Of a stretch of 64,000 nucleotides of DNA, positions 56,148 to 63,523 are shown piece by piece. A model generated the notes under the pieces. That model ran no database searches. It worked only from the letters and a program-made list of their open reading frames with translations, and was not told the DNA's origin. Numbering within the stretch: position 1 is the stretch's first letter; each line of letters opens with the position of its first letter. Made by a program: the position numbers and the translations under genes. The DNA comes from Lactococcus protaetiae (GTDB taxonomy: Bacteria; Bacillota; Bacilli; Lactobacillales; Streptococcaceae): positions 248,001-312,000 of the forward strand of contig NZ_CP041356.1 in assembly GCF_006965445.1 (NCBI RefSeq). Reading direction: 5' to 3'.

Positions 56148-56618
56148 CTACCTTAAAGCATAGTTTCTCCTATTGCGAGTAATATCTCGAATAATCCAAG
56201 CAATCAAGAAGATATTAACAACGGCAAACACATAGTAACCCCAGTAGAGCATATCGCTAAGCATAAACTTGATTACCTCAAGTCCAACCAATCCTTCGGA
56301 TAAGTTTTTAAAAAGATATCCACCACCGAGATAGAATGCACTAAGTGCTAAAGCTCCTCCAATGATGTAGGATAGCTTTTTCGTCCTATTTCTCACAACA
56401 AAATAAAGGACAAACAAAGCAATAAATATACCCAAAGCAACTCCATGGAAAAGCAAATGGTTAAATACTGTCGTGTTATTGTGTCGCTCAATACCAAGAC
56501 TTATCTTTCCGCTAACTGCGATTATCGGATGAATGGGACGTAAATATGGTAAAAATAGCGCGAATAGATACAATACACTCAATGTAACTAAAGAAATATT
56601 TTTTTGTATTTGTTTCAT
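56148..56618 (-). CDS. Small membrane protein C of the Rgg-linked cassette
   Basis: 156 aa, four predicted transmembrane segments, short basic C-terminus. It is clearly related to the protein at 57552-58067: both have an N-terminal FLPY/VLPYY..P turn, a YFV(V/L)R motif before a Lys/Arg pair, and end with WGYYVFAVVNIFLIAWIIRD or the equivalent. AAGGA lies before the ATG. It is the last gene of the cassette. Function is unknown. Immunity to, or display of, the secreted peptides is only a hypothesis. Confidence 0.7.
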   Translation of the reverse strand: MKQIQKNISLVTLSVLYLFALFLPYLRPIHPIIAVSGKISLGIERHNNTTVFNHLLFHGVALGIFIALFVLYFVVRNRTKKLSYIIGGALALSAFYLGGGYLFKNLSEGLVGLEVIKFMLSDMLYWGYYVFAVVNIFLIAWIIRDITRNRRNYALR

Positions 56619-56704
56619 TAATTTTCCTTATTTTTCTATATGTTATAATTTACTCCATTGTTACTTTGAATAAATTAATTGGATACAGTAAATATAAGAG
56701 TGTA

Positions 56705-57214
56705 CTACAAATCTACTGTATCTTTATGTTTTTTATTTTTGGGAGTAAAAGCTACAAAAATAGCCCAAACTGAAATTATAATACTAACTATTGTTGGAAT
56801 CCAGTAACCTACACTTGCTACTTTCAAGATTATTTTTGCATTTTCTAATCCTGCACTTGAGTACAAAAACATCGGTAATATCATCAGTGTGGCTAAATCT
56901 AGTGTTGCCATAAACAATATAATCGATATAATACGAGATATTTTTTTATTTCGTTTGATAAAGGGAAAAACCATACCCAATACAATAAACGCAACTAAAG
57001 AAATCTGACTTCTCAAATAAGCAATTCCTACAAAAAGAATTGTAAAGATATTAGAGTTTCCTGCTCCTTGAACCGCATCTGTAAAATACGGAAATAATGA
57101 ACCGATGGTATAAATTAAAACGAAAAAGAGGAATGCAACATCTCCTTTATTCAATCTAATTTTTCCCATCGAAAAGATTCTTTTGGATTTTAAGACCTTA
57201 TTGTCTCCTACCAT
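56705..57214 (-). CDS. Small membrane protein B of the Rgg-linked cassette
   Basis: 169 aa with four hydrophobic segments (for example VAFLFFVLIYTIGSLFPYF and SLVAFIVLGMVFPFIKR). It looks like a more distant member of the family of the proteins at 56148 and 57552 (same SLFPYF turn and a late GYWIPTIVSIIISVWAIFVA helix). Its start overlaps the stop of the secreted peptide gene by seven bases, so the two are translationally coupled. A GAGG lies seven bases before the ATG; a start further in (MGKIRLNK) is possible. Confidence 0.7.
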   Translation of the reverse strand: MVGDNKVLKSKRIFSMGKIRLNKGDVAFLFFVLIYTIGSLFPYFTDAVQGAGNSNIFTILFVGIAYLRSQISLVAFIVLGMVFPFIKRNKKISRIISIILFMATLDLATLMILPMFLYSSAGLENAKIILKVASVGYWIPTIVSIIISVWAIFVAFTPKNKKHKDTVDL

Positions 57215-57528
57215 CTTCTAACCTCATGAATTCTAGTAATATACGTAAATGTATTTTCTATTATATTCGTTTGATATTCAACATATGCTGAAGTAATCGC
57301 AATAACTTTATAATAAAATCCATCAGAACGAAGAATAATTTCACCTACATATACTCCTCCACCATCGTCCATCACTTGTGTCAATGGTGCGATGGCAACT
57401 GGTGTTGTAACAGTATCTGCACTTGCTTTGAGTTCTGGAGTAGCAAAGAATAATCCTGCTGCAAGAGCTGCTACTGCAAGAAGTGCATATTTTGGAGCTT
57501 TTGTTCCTGAAATTTGTGAGTAGTCCAT
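57208..57528 (-). CDS. Secreted small protein 2, duplicated leader with distinct tail
   Basis: 106 aa. Signal peptide APKYALLAVAALAAGLFFAT with a likely cut after LKASA, giving a mature protein starting DTVTTPVAIAPLTQVMDDGG. Residues up to DDGGG are the same as in the protein at 58081-58359, except one in the leader, and then the tails differ completely (this one ends with aromatic and basic residues, EVRRW). No cysteines. The leader DNA with its GGAGG ribosome site is a 201-bp repeat. Unknown function; bacteriocin-like, or a surface or signal protein. Confidence 0.72.
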   Translation of the reverse strand: MDYSQISGTKAPKYALLAVAALAAGLFFATPELKASADTVTTPVAIAPLTQVMDDGGGVYVGEIILRSDGFYYKVIAITSAYVEYQTNIIENTFTYITRIHEVRRW

Positions 57529-57555
57529 GATATGAACCTCCTTTGTATTTGTTAA
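57355..57555 (-). repeat. 201-bp direct repeat, copy 1 (leader of secreted protein 2)
   Basis: Near-identical to 58186-58386. It covers the ribosome site, signal peptide and first mature residues. Only a handful of base differences are visible. Confidence 0.9.
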
Positions 57556-58067
57556 GGTTGCACTTTTAGTTTAATCACTCTCTTTACATTTTTGCCCTCT
57601 CTATCAGAACTGTGATTAATAAACATATCTCTGATCAACCAACTAATTAGCATAACACTTGCAAGTGCAAAAGCATAGAATCCCCAATTCATTACAATTG
57701 GTACAACACTAGGAGAAGTTATACCACCCAAAAATCCTGTTTCTTGGAAATTTCTAATCATAATATAGCCCAAGACAAGATAGAATATCGTCAAAATCGC
57801 TACTGTCCCTGAAATAATTGCTAATTTCCTCAGACTTTTTCGTAAGACAAAGTAAGCAACTAACAAAACGAGAAAAAAAATAGTCGTTTTAGTATGTTCT
57901 ATCACCTTAGTAAAACCAGTGGCTGCATTATATAGATCTATATTTCCATGAGTCGCCGCCTCCGTCCAAGAGGTTATCTTAAAGGGTTTGTAGTAGGGTA
58001 AAACAAAACTTATCAGATAGAGTAAAATGCTCAATCCTAGCCATAAAAAATTTATTTGTTTTTTCAT
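57552..58067 (-). CDS. Small membrane protein A of the Rgg-linked cassette
   Basis: 171 aa, four predicted transmembrane segments: LWLGLSILLYLISFVLPYY, TIFFLVLLVAYFVLR, LAIISGTVAILTIFYLVLGY and WGFYAFALASVMLISWLIRD, with a basic tail. GGAGGTG precedes the ATG, 13 bp after the first secreted protein gene. Its end reaches into the repeat that precedes the second secreted gene. Paralogue of the proteins at 56148 and, more distantly, 56705. Confidence 0.72.
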   Translation of the reverse strand: MKKQINFLWLGLSILLYLISFVLPYYKPFKITSWTEAATHGNIDLYNAATGFTKVIEHTKTTIFFLVLLVAYFVLRKSLRKLAIISGTVAILTIFYLVLGYIMIRNFQETGFLGGITSPSVVPIVMNWGFYAFALASVMLISWLIRDMFINHSSDREGKNVKRVIKLKVQP

Positions 58068-58080
58068 TTCTCAGCACCTC

Positions 58081-58359
58081 CTAGGCAAGATAATCAGCAT
58101 AAAACTTAAATTGTCCGTTGACAAGCTTATAATATCCTCCAGAAACCGTATTATAATACAATCCATTTCCTACATAGGCATATGTTCCTCCACCATCGTC
58201 CATTACTTGTGTCAATGGTGCGATGGCAACTGGTGTTGTAACAGTATCTGCGCTTGCTTTGAGTTCTGGAGTAGCAAAGAATAATCCTGCTGCAAGAGCT
58301 GCTACTGCAAGAAGTGCGTATTTTGGAGCTTTTACTCCTGAAATTTGTGAGTAGTCCAT
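58081..58359 (-). CDS. Secreted small protein 1, duplicated leader with distinct tail
   Basis: 92 aa. The same signal peptide as the 57208 protein and the same mature start DTVTTPVAIAPLTQVMDDGG. The tail is rich in Tyr, Gly and Asn (TYAYVGNGLYYNTVSGGYYK) and ends ADYLA. No cysteines, and no clear double-glycine leader, so Sec export is expected. First gene of the cassette; GGAGG lies before the ATG. Tyr/Gly-rich tails recall some Sec-exported bacteriocins, but no known family is recognised. Confidence 0.74.
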   Translation of the reverse strand: MDYSQISGVKAPKYALLAVAALAAGLFFATPELKASADTVTTPVAIAPLTQVMDDGGGTYAYVGNGLYYNTVSGGYYKLVNGQFKFYADYLA

Positions 58360-58386
58360 GATATGAACCTCCTTTGTATTTGTTAA
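58186..58386 (-). repeat. 201-bp direct repeat, copy 2 (leader of secreted protein 1)
   Basis: Partner of 57355-57555. Copy 2 lies directly behind the cassette promoter; copy 1 is internal. Confidence 0.9.
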
Positions 58387-58433
58387 TGATAGTCTATCAC
58401 TTTAAATGAAGGTTCATTTAGTTTTTGGAATAT
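58386..58433 (-). promoter_or_regulatory. Cassette promoter with two palindromes and a motif shared with the peptide gene
   Basis: On the minus strand: ATATTCCAAAAA (58422-58433), AAATGAACCTTCATTT (58404-58419), TGATAGACTATCA (58387-58399) and a TATCAT -10 candidate. The same ATATTCCAAAAA lies before the short peptide gene. A cre-like TGTAAGCGCTTTGG occurs just upstream at about 58438-58451. Confidence 0.6.
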
Positions 58434-58445
58434 ATACCAAAGCGC

Positions 58446-59309
58446 TTACAAATTTTCGATTTCTTCGTAAAGTATTTTTGCTTCTTCTTTGTACCCATAA
58501 TATTCTAAGGTCTCAACACATTTTCTCATATCATTGACTGCACTTTTCTGTTTTTGCAATACCCTATAGTGAGCTTTGTGATAATTAAGAATTATTTTTT
58601 CATAAAAGAAATCAATTTGAATGTTTATAGATTCAAGATAATTAATATATTTAAGCGCAAAAATCAGATCTCCTCGTCGTAAAAATGTATCAATGATATT
58701 TAAAAATGTTCTAATAACGAGTTGTTGATTGAGATGTATGGATTGATAAAAGTTTGTTTTCCCTAAAATATACTTCCCATAATATTTCAGAGAATTATCA
58801 TCAAAAAATCTTAAGCAGTTTGAAAAAATCCATAGTTCATAACGTCCCCACTCGGTAACTTGTTCTAAATGATTCATCAAAAAATCCACATCTTTTTTTA
58901 GAACAACTGAGTTCTGAGCCATTACGAGAATTATCCGAATTACTGTTTCATTTATTTTAAAATATTTGACAGATGGTTTTTCTTGGACTTTGCTTTCCCA
59001 AAACTTTAATATTTCTTTTATTTTAACTATATCTCGCTTAGAATATGCGTTCGCCAAATCTGTTCTAAATTTCTCCTCCTCATCCATGCTATAGTCATTA
59101 TAAATACTTTGAAATTCATCCAAATAAATATTTGAATTTTTTAATATAACAAAAAATTTCTCAACAGTAATATCAGACTCACCTTTTTCAAATCTAGCAA
59201 GTAGCGACTCAGAAAAGCATCCCTGCGTGACTTCTCTGAGTTTTAGACTTTTTGCTCTTCTCAACATTGATATAATTTTGCCTAACTTTAAATCTTTTTT
59301 TTCGTCCAT
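58446..59309 (-). CDS. Rgg/MutR-family transcriptional regulator
   Basis: 287 aa. N-terminal helix-turn-helix (GKIISMLRRAKSLKLREVTQ, CFSESLLARFEKGESDITVE, about residues 11-50). The rest is an all-helical TPR-like domain, as in peptide-binding Rgg proteins. It faces the short hydrophobic peptide gene at 59402 across 92 bp, the arrangement of Rgg-SHP quorum-sensing pairs. It precedes the secreted-protein cassette on the same strand. Activator or repressor role is not known. Confidence 0.85.
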   Translation of the reverse strand: MDEKKDLKLGKIISMLRRAKSLKLREVTQGCFSESLLARFEKGESDITVEKFFVILKNSNIYLDEFQSIYNDYSMDEEEKFRTDLANAYSKRDIVKIKEILKFWESKVQEKPSVKYFKINETVIRIILVMAQNSVVLKKDVDFLMNHLEQVTEWGRYELWIFSNCLRFFDDNSLKYYGKYILGKTNFYQSIHLNQQLVIRTFLNIIDTFLRRGDLIFALKYINYLESINIQIDFFYEKIILNYHKAHYRVLQKQKSAVNDMRKCVETLEYYGYKEEAKILYEEIENL

Positions 59310-59327
59310 TTTTACTCACTTTACCAA

Positions 59328-59370
59328 ATATTCCAAAAATTCTACAAATTATCTTTTTATATTATATCAT
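59328..59370 (+). promoter_or_regulatory. Probable promoter of the short peptide gene
   Basis: ATATTCCAAAAA (59328-59339) followed 25 bases later by TATCAT (59365-59370). The motif matches the cassette promoter, which suggests shared control by Rgg. Confidence 0.6.
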
Positions 59371-59401
59371 TATTTCAAAACAACCATAAGGAGTTAATAA
59401 T

Positions 59402-59494
59402 ATGAAAAAAAGATTTTTTTGTTTCTTTGCATTCATTATTATGGATGTGATTATTACAAAATACTCACTTGTTATTCCCATCATCCAAAAATAA
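59402..59494 (+). CDS. Short hydrophobic peptide, candidate Rgg pheromone precursor
   Basis: 30 codons with an ATAAGGAG ribosome site nine bases before ATG: MKKRFFCFFAFIIMDVIITK then YSLVIPIIQK. Basic N-terminus, hydrophobic core, then a C-terminal stretch starting at Asp (DVII). SHP precursors in streptococci have this size and place, with the pheromone cut from the C-terminus. The tail here is longer and ends in QK, unlike the usual VVG/VGG ends, so the active part is unclear. It is shorter than typical gene-caller limits. Confidence 0.65.
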   Translation: MKKRFFCFFAFIIMDVIITKYSLVIPIIQK

Positions 59495-59522
59495 AAAATT
59501 CAGCTTATAAGCTGAATTTTTT
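59494..59522. terminator. Bidirectional terminator between the peptide gene and the protease gene
   Basis: AAAATTCAGCTTATAAGCTGAATTTT is a perfect palindrome with A and T tracts on both sides. Confidence 0.85.
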
Positions 59523-60570
59523 AATCATTTATTTTCCCAGTTTCTAGATAATCAAGTGCATCATGAATTGTTTTTACTGGTATGATTTTCATTTTGGTGT
59601 TGAGTTTTTTGGCTGCTGCTTTGGCTGCAAGGTAGTTATTACTACTGTTTTTCTTCGTGCCTGAGTCTGGCACAATAAAGACGTCTGCTCCTTCTTTGCT
59701 CGCCGTGGCAACTTTTTTATCTACACCACCGATTTGGCCGATACTGCCATCATGCTCAATGGTTCCTGTACCCGCAATTTCTCGTCCTTGACGAAGATTT
59801 TTCCCTGTAAGCTGACTATAAATCTCGAGTGTGAACATCATCCCAGCACTTGGTCCACCAATACTGCCTGCATTAATCGTGACTTTCGGATTGGTGACTA
59901 CTTCTGTGTGATCTGTCAGACTTATTCCTATTCCAGTTTTTCCATTTTCGAGCTTGATGTATTTTCCTGTGGACTTATGTTTACTTCCGTCAATCCTTGT
60001 GTACTCTATGGTTACTGAATCACCTACTTTTTGTTTTGAGACGTAATCAATCATTTCAGTGCTTGATTTGAAATGTTGACCATTTACTGCGGTGACTGTG
60101 TCTGCGAGTTGAAGTTTATTTTTAAACGTTGAATTTTTGGCAATTTGTAAAACATAAACGCCATCGTATTTTAATTCATAAGGTTTATCTGCTAATTTAA
60201 AAGCTTGATAAACCGCGGTATTTTGTGCGGTTTGCATATAAAATTGATTGACGAGGTTAAATTGTTCACTATTTAATCCACCTGTCATTTGCTGCTCACT
60301 ATAAATTGTTGCAAAACTGTTAAAATGGCTATAAATCATCATTGCTACATTGGCTTGAGCAATCTGAACTGTAGTTAAAAAGAAGTCTCCTTTATGCTCA
60401 TCTTTCTTGCCCTCCACTTGAACCATTTTGCCTAAAGGTTCGGTCGTACCAGGTACCTCAAGGTAGTAGCTTGTTGGATAGATGAGCGCAATTACAGCAA
60501 TTACAACTACTGCAATAACAAGTGACCATTTGATTATTTTGCTTTGTTTTTTATTATTTGCTTTCTTCAT
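59521..60570 (-). CDS. PDZ and Lon-like serine protease, YlbL family
   Basis: Membrane-anchored protease, 349 aa. One N-terminal transmembrane helix ([20 protein letters not shown]), a PDZ domain (about residues 140-215), and a Lon-type proteolytic domain with the Ser in [14 protein letters not shown] (about residue 239) and the Lys in [20 protein letters not shown] (about 284). YlbL-type proteases are linked to envelope and DNA-damage-related control. It overlaps coaD by 17 bases as in other Firmicutes. Confidence 0.9.
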   Translation of the reverse strand: MKKANNKKQSKIIKWSLVIAVVVIAVIALIYPTSYYLEVPGTTEPLGKMVQVEGKKDEHKGDFFLTTVQIAQANVAMMIYSHFNSFATIYSEQQMTGGLNSEQFNLVNQFYMQTAQNTAVYQAFKLADKPYELKYDGVYVLQIAKNSTFKNKLQLADTVTAVNGQHFKSSTEMIDYVSKQKVGDSVTIEYTRIDGSKHKSTGKYIKLENGKTGIGISLTDHTEVVTNPKVTINAGSIGGPSAGMMFTLEIYSQLTGKNLRQGREIAGTGTIEHDGSIGQIGGVDKKVATASKEGADVFIVPDSGTKKNSSNNYLAAKAAAKKLNTKMKIIPVKTIHDALDYLETGKIND

Positions 60571-61054
60571 TTCGTTTCCTTAATTCACGCGCGACATTTT
60601 CTGGAACCCACTGACTAACATCCTGCCCAAAGCTGTAAAGTTCTCGCATTCTAGTAGAATTCAATGGTTCAAGCGATGGCTTCGCTATAAATAAAATTGT
60701 TTCTATTCCTGTCATCTCATGATTAAAATAAAACATATTTTTTTCATACTCAAGGTCTTGAGTATTTCTAACTGAGCGTACAAGCGCTGTTACACCAAGG
60801 TTTTTAGCAATATTGACTGTCAAATCTCTTTCATGAGTAATGACTTCAACATTTTTTATTTCTGTCAGTGCTGACAGGCTTTCTGTCAGCATTTTTACAC
60901 GTTCATTTGTTAAAAAAAGTGGATGTTTTTGGTCATTTTTGAAAATGCCAACATAAAGTTTATCAAAATGCTTACTTGCCCGCTTGATGATATCCAAATG
61001 TCCATTGGTCAGAGGGTCAAATGTACCTGTGAATAGTCCGATTTTTTGGCTCAT
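60554..61054 (-). CDS. coaD: Phosphopantetheine adenylyltransferase
   Basis: Penultimate step of coenzyme A synthesis: 4'-phosphopantetheine plus ATP to dephospho-CoA. From ATG 61054 (GAGGAAAA upstream) 166 aa: [20 protein letters not shown] with the (T/H)xGH motif and [20 protein letters not shown], ending SSTRM-type ([20 protein letters not shown]). A CTGTCAG palindrome is embedded. It lies between rsmD and the YlbL protease as in related bacteria, with one small gene between. Confidence 0.95.
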   Translation of the reverse strand: MSQKIGLFTGTFDPLTNGHLDIIKRASKHFDKLYVGIFKNDQKHPLFLTNERVKMLTESLSALTEIKNVEVITHERDLTVNIAKNLGVTALVRSVRNTQDLEYEKNMFYFNHEMTGIETILFIAKPSLEPLNSTRMRELYSFGQDVSQWVPENVARELRKRNEESK

Positions 61055-61062
61055 GATTTTCC

Positions 61063-61386
61063 TCATGTAATTCTATAAAATTGAGTGATTAGGGCAACAA
61101 TAATGCAGAGAAATACTGGGCTAAATGATAAAAGCACCTTGAGTGCGGCGTAAGGTTTATTTCCATCTATCACGACCATAGCAAAGAATGGACAGACTAC
61201 ACTCATCGGGAATCCAAGAATCGATACAAGAGCAAGTAAGCTACCAAAATCAGATGCTGGAATCATGGATTGAATTACCTTATGTGAGGCAAAGAAACTT
61301 CCAAAAAGAAGTGCTAAAATCAATATAACACCTAAACTATAAGTTAAAATGGCAAATACTTTCAAGCCATCATTCAAAATTTTCAT
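61063..61386 (-). CDS. Small membrane protein of unknown function
   Basis: 107 aa from ATG 61386 ([20 protein letters not shown]) with three hydrophobic segments. The longer frame from 61509 would be read through a repeat, so it is not used. There is no Shine-Dalgarno before 61386: the repeat R13 ends about four bases from it and may have replaced the normal leader. Function is unknown. Confidence 0.6.
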   Translation of the reverse strand: MKILNDGLKVFAILTYSLGVILILALLFGSFFASHKVIQSMIPASDFGSLLALVSILGFPMSVVCPFFAMVVIDGNKPYAALKVLLSFSPVFLCIIVALITQFYRIT

Positions 61387-61389
61387 TGT

Positions 61390-61474
61390 TTTTAAAGTGA
61401 TTACTTCATTGATGAGGGATTCTTTCTCCCCACCAATGTTAGTAGAACGAAAGTAGAGATTAGTGCGTGATAAT
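61390..61474 (-). repeat. Dispersed repeat R13, internally deleted copy
   Basis: Only about 85 bp. AAGTGATTACTTC, a changed hairpin (TGATGAGGGATT...CCCCACCA, now imperfect), GTTAGTAGAACGAAAG, and a short end TTAGTGCGTGATAA. The middle of the element is missing. The right edge faces the rsmD stop at 61475. Confidence 0.75.
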
Positions 61475-62014
61475 TTAAAACTCATAAATAGATATTTTTG
61501 AAATACCATAAACTTTTTGCTTCGTTAGTTCTAATTGTGCAATTTTGTCAGGTAATTCTACAGTTTTGTCAGTTTCACAAACAACAATACAGTGTTCTGT
61601 CAGCAATCTTTGTTCTTGTAAGTACTCCAGATTTTTGACAATCTGCTCTTTAGCATAGGGCGGGTCAAGCAAAATCAAATCAAATGGTTCTGTCAGCACT
61701 GACAAACTTCTGTCAGCTGGCATTTTCAACAGTTGAAACTTTTCTGCATCTTTCGTCATTTTGATATTTTCCAAAATCACTGCTTGCGCTAATCTATCTT
61801 TTTCCACCATCACTGCGAAATCCATTCCTCGTGAAACCGCTTCAATAGATAAGGAGCCTGAGCCTGCAAATAAATCTAACACACGTCCACCGTCAAAATA
61901 TGGACCAATCATATTAAAAATAGCGCCTTTAACTTTGTCAGTAGTTGGGCGTGTTGTTTTGCCTGCCAATGTTTTTAGCGGACGTCCGCCATAGTTTCCT
62001 GAAACAACTCTCAT
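61475..62014 (-). CDS. rsmD: 16S rRNA guanine-966 N2-methyltransferase
   Basis: Rossmann-fold methyltransferase acting on 16S G966. 179 aa: [20 protein letters not shown], AdoMet motif [20 protein letters not shown], catalytic LLDPPYAKE near residue 118. It is upstream of coaD, the common gene pair. Confidence 0.95.
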   Translation of the reverse strand: MRVVSGNYGGRPLKTLAGKTTRPTTDKVKGAIFNMIGPYFDGGRVLDLFAGSGSLSIEAVSRGMDFAVMVEKDRLAQAVILENIKMTKDAEKFQLLKMPADRSLSVLTEPFDLILLDPPYAKEQIVKNLEYLQEQRLLTEHCIVVCETDKTVELPDKIAQLELTKQKVYGISKISIYEF

Positions 62015-62043
62015 GGAATCAATTATAACAGAAAAAGAGTAAA

Positions 62044-62068
62044 TCTGTCAGCGTTCTGACAGATTCTC
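62044..62068 (-). terminator. Inverted repeat of CTGTCAG type after the MFS gene
   Basis: AATCTGTCAG, loop AACG, CTGACAGATT, then TACTCTTTTT on the minus strand. Another such pair (CTGACAG...CTGTCAG) lies at 62232-62250, just after the MFS stop. Confidence 0.6.
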
Positions 62069-62262
62069 TATTCGTTAATGACATATATTTTTTCTAATTT
62101 ATATCCTGACTTCATTACGCTATCACTGCTTAAACTCGGATATACAAGGCGAGATGACTGTAAAAATCGTAAGTGATGGAACAATGTTAATCGTTGTTGG
62201 CTTTTTACATTGAATGGACCGTAGCCGCTACTGACAGAAATCCTGTCAGCACACTTTCCTTA

Positions 62263-63480
62263 TCATACTGCTTGTTTAATCCTAATCGAGCGCATAGCAG
62301 GAAGAACAGCGAAAACAATGATAAGAACCATGAAAAATGCCATGCCGACATTGCCATAAACTGCTGAAAAAGAAACGAGAACTCCTGATAATACTGAAGC
62401 TACAGGTTGTGTAATTGTGAAAAAACCTGAATAAGTTCCCGCTGAATCACCCTCCATCAGGTCGGCGCGATATGCTTGAATAAAGCCAACACCAATCATC
62501 TCACCAAAAGTTGCAACACCTGTTGCAATAAGCTCAACTGATAAAGTCGTTCCTAAAAATGCCACGATGAAGCCGCTGCCTTGTAAGACTAGACCAACCA
62601 AAATTCCTGTTTCACGTCGCCAATTTTTAGTCCATCGATTAATCCCACCGATAAATAATACAATCAAAAGCGTGTTGACAATCAAAAATATTGATAACAT
62701 TCTTTGTCCGTAAATTTCTATGCCAAAAATACTCGTTGTCACAAAGTGGTCTGATAAATGAACTGGTAAATAATTATCTAACTGATTAAAAATCATTGCT
62801 GTAAAAATCGCCGATAAACAATACCACATAAACGCTGTATCTTTTGCTACCCATTGATATGCTTTAAAAATATTGCTCTCTGCTTTTCTCTTTGCCAATT
62901 CAGGATGGAAAGATTCACCAATCCAGAAATAAATCACCAGAAAGCTCAAAAATTCTTCTATTGAAATAACGAGCAAAAGTTCAAATAAGTAATCTCTGAA
63001 AAACCAACCTGATAGGGCCGAACCAATCAAGATTGCCATATTAATTACCCAGTATTGTAAACTATAAACCATTCGCCGATTATCCGAAGTGGTCAAATCA
63101 ACCATCATCGCAGTTGCTGCCGTATTAAAAAATCCATAACCAAAAAACAAAATCAAAAAGCCGATATAAGTCAACCAAGGGTCGAAATACCAGGGTGAAT
63201 TTGCAAAAGTCGCTGTCAAACCACCTATTGTCGTAACTAAGCAGGCAAAAAGCATGAGTGGTCTACGTCCACGTAAGTCTGATAAATGTCCAGCCCAAAG
63301 TCCCACAACAAAAGTCAGGATATTTGAGATGATGAGTAGAATCCCTGTAATACCTGCTCCCATATGCTCATTATAATAAATAGTCATTGAACCACCTACT
63401 GTACTAAAGCACAGTCCCCCAACAAACATCATTAAAATACGAAGTTGGATTTGTCGATTCAGTTTAAAAAAATCTTTCAT
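62263..63480 (-). CDS. MFS transporter 1
   Basis: Major facilitator superfamily efflux-type permease, 405 aa, with about 12 hydrophobic segments. It has a loop-2/3 motif GLWAGHLSDLRGRRPLMLFA near residue 58, typical of drug:H+ antiporters. The substrate is unknown. The paralogous next gene upstream shares IFGIEIYGQRML and the LVSFS(A/P)(V/L)YG end region, so this is a tandem duplication. ATG 63480 lies 43 bp from the next gene's stop. Confidence 0.85.
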   Translation of the reverse strand: MKDFFKLNRQIQLRILMMFVGGLCFSTVGGSMTIYYNEHMGAGITGILLIISNILTFVVGLWAGHLSDLRGRRPLMLFACLVTTIGGLTATFANSPWYFDPWLTYIGFLILFFGYGFFNTAATAMMVDLTTSDNRRMVYSLQYWVINMAILIGSALSGWFFRDYLFELLLVISIEEFLSFLVIYFWIGESFHPELAKRKAESNIFKAYQWVAKDTAFMWYCLSAIFTAMIFNQLDNYLPVHLSDHFVTTSIFGIEIYGQRMLSIFLIVNTLLIVLFIGGINRWTKNWRRETGILVGLVLQGSGFIVAFLGTTLSVELIATGVATFGEMIGVGFIQAYRADLMEGDSAGTYSGFFTITQPVASVLSGVLVSFSAVYGNVGMAFFMVLIIVFAVLPAMRSIRIKQAV

Positions 63481-63523
63481 ATTCTCCTATTACCATTTTG
63501 TTAGTAGCTTGGCAGAAAATCTG

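Noticed and set aside
57208-58359. Secreted proteins as lactococcin 972 family bacteriocins
   Set aside because: DDGGG followed by aromatic residues is slightly suggestive, but the family's Trp/His pattern and its usual ABC transporter and large immunity protein are missing.
61387-61509. Longer start of the small membrane protein (MVFQKYLF...)
   Set aside because: The extension is encoded by repeat R13 and the end of rsmD; no ribosome site.
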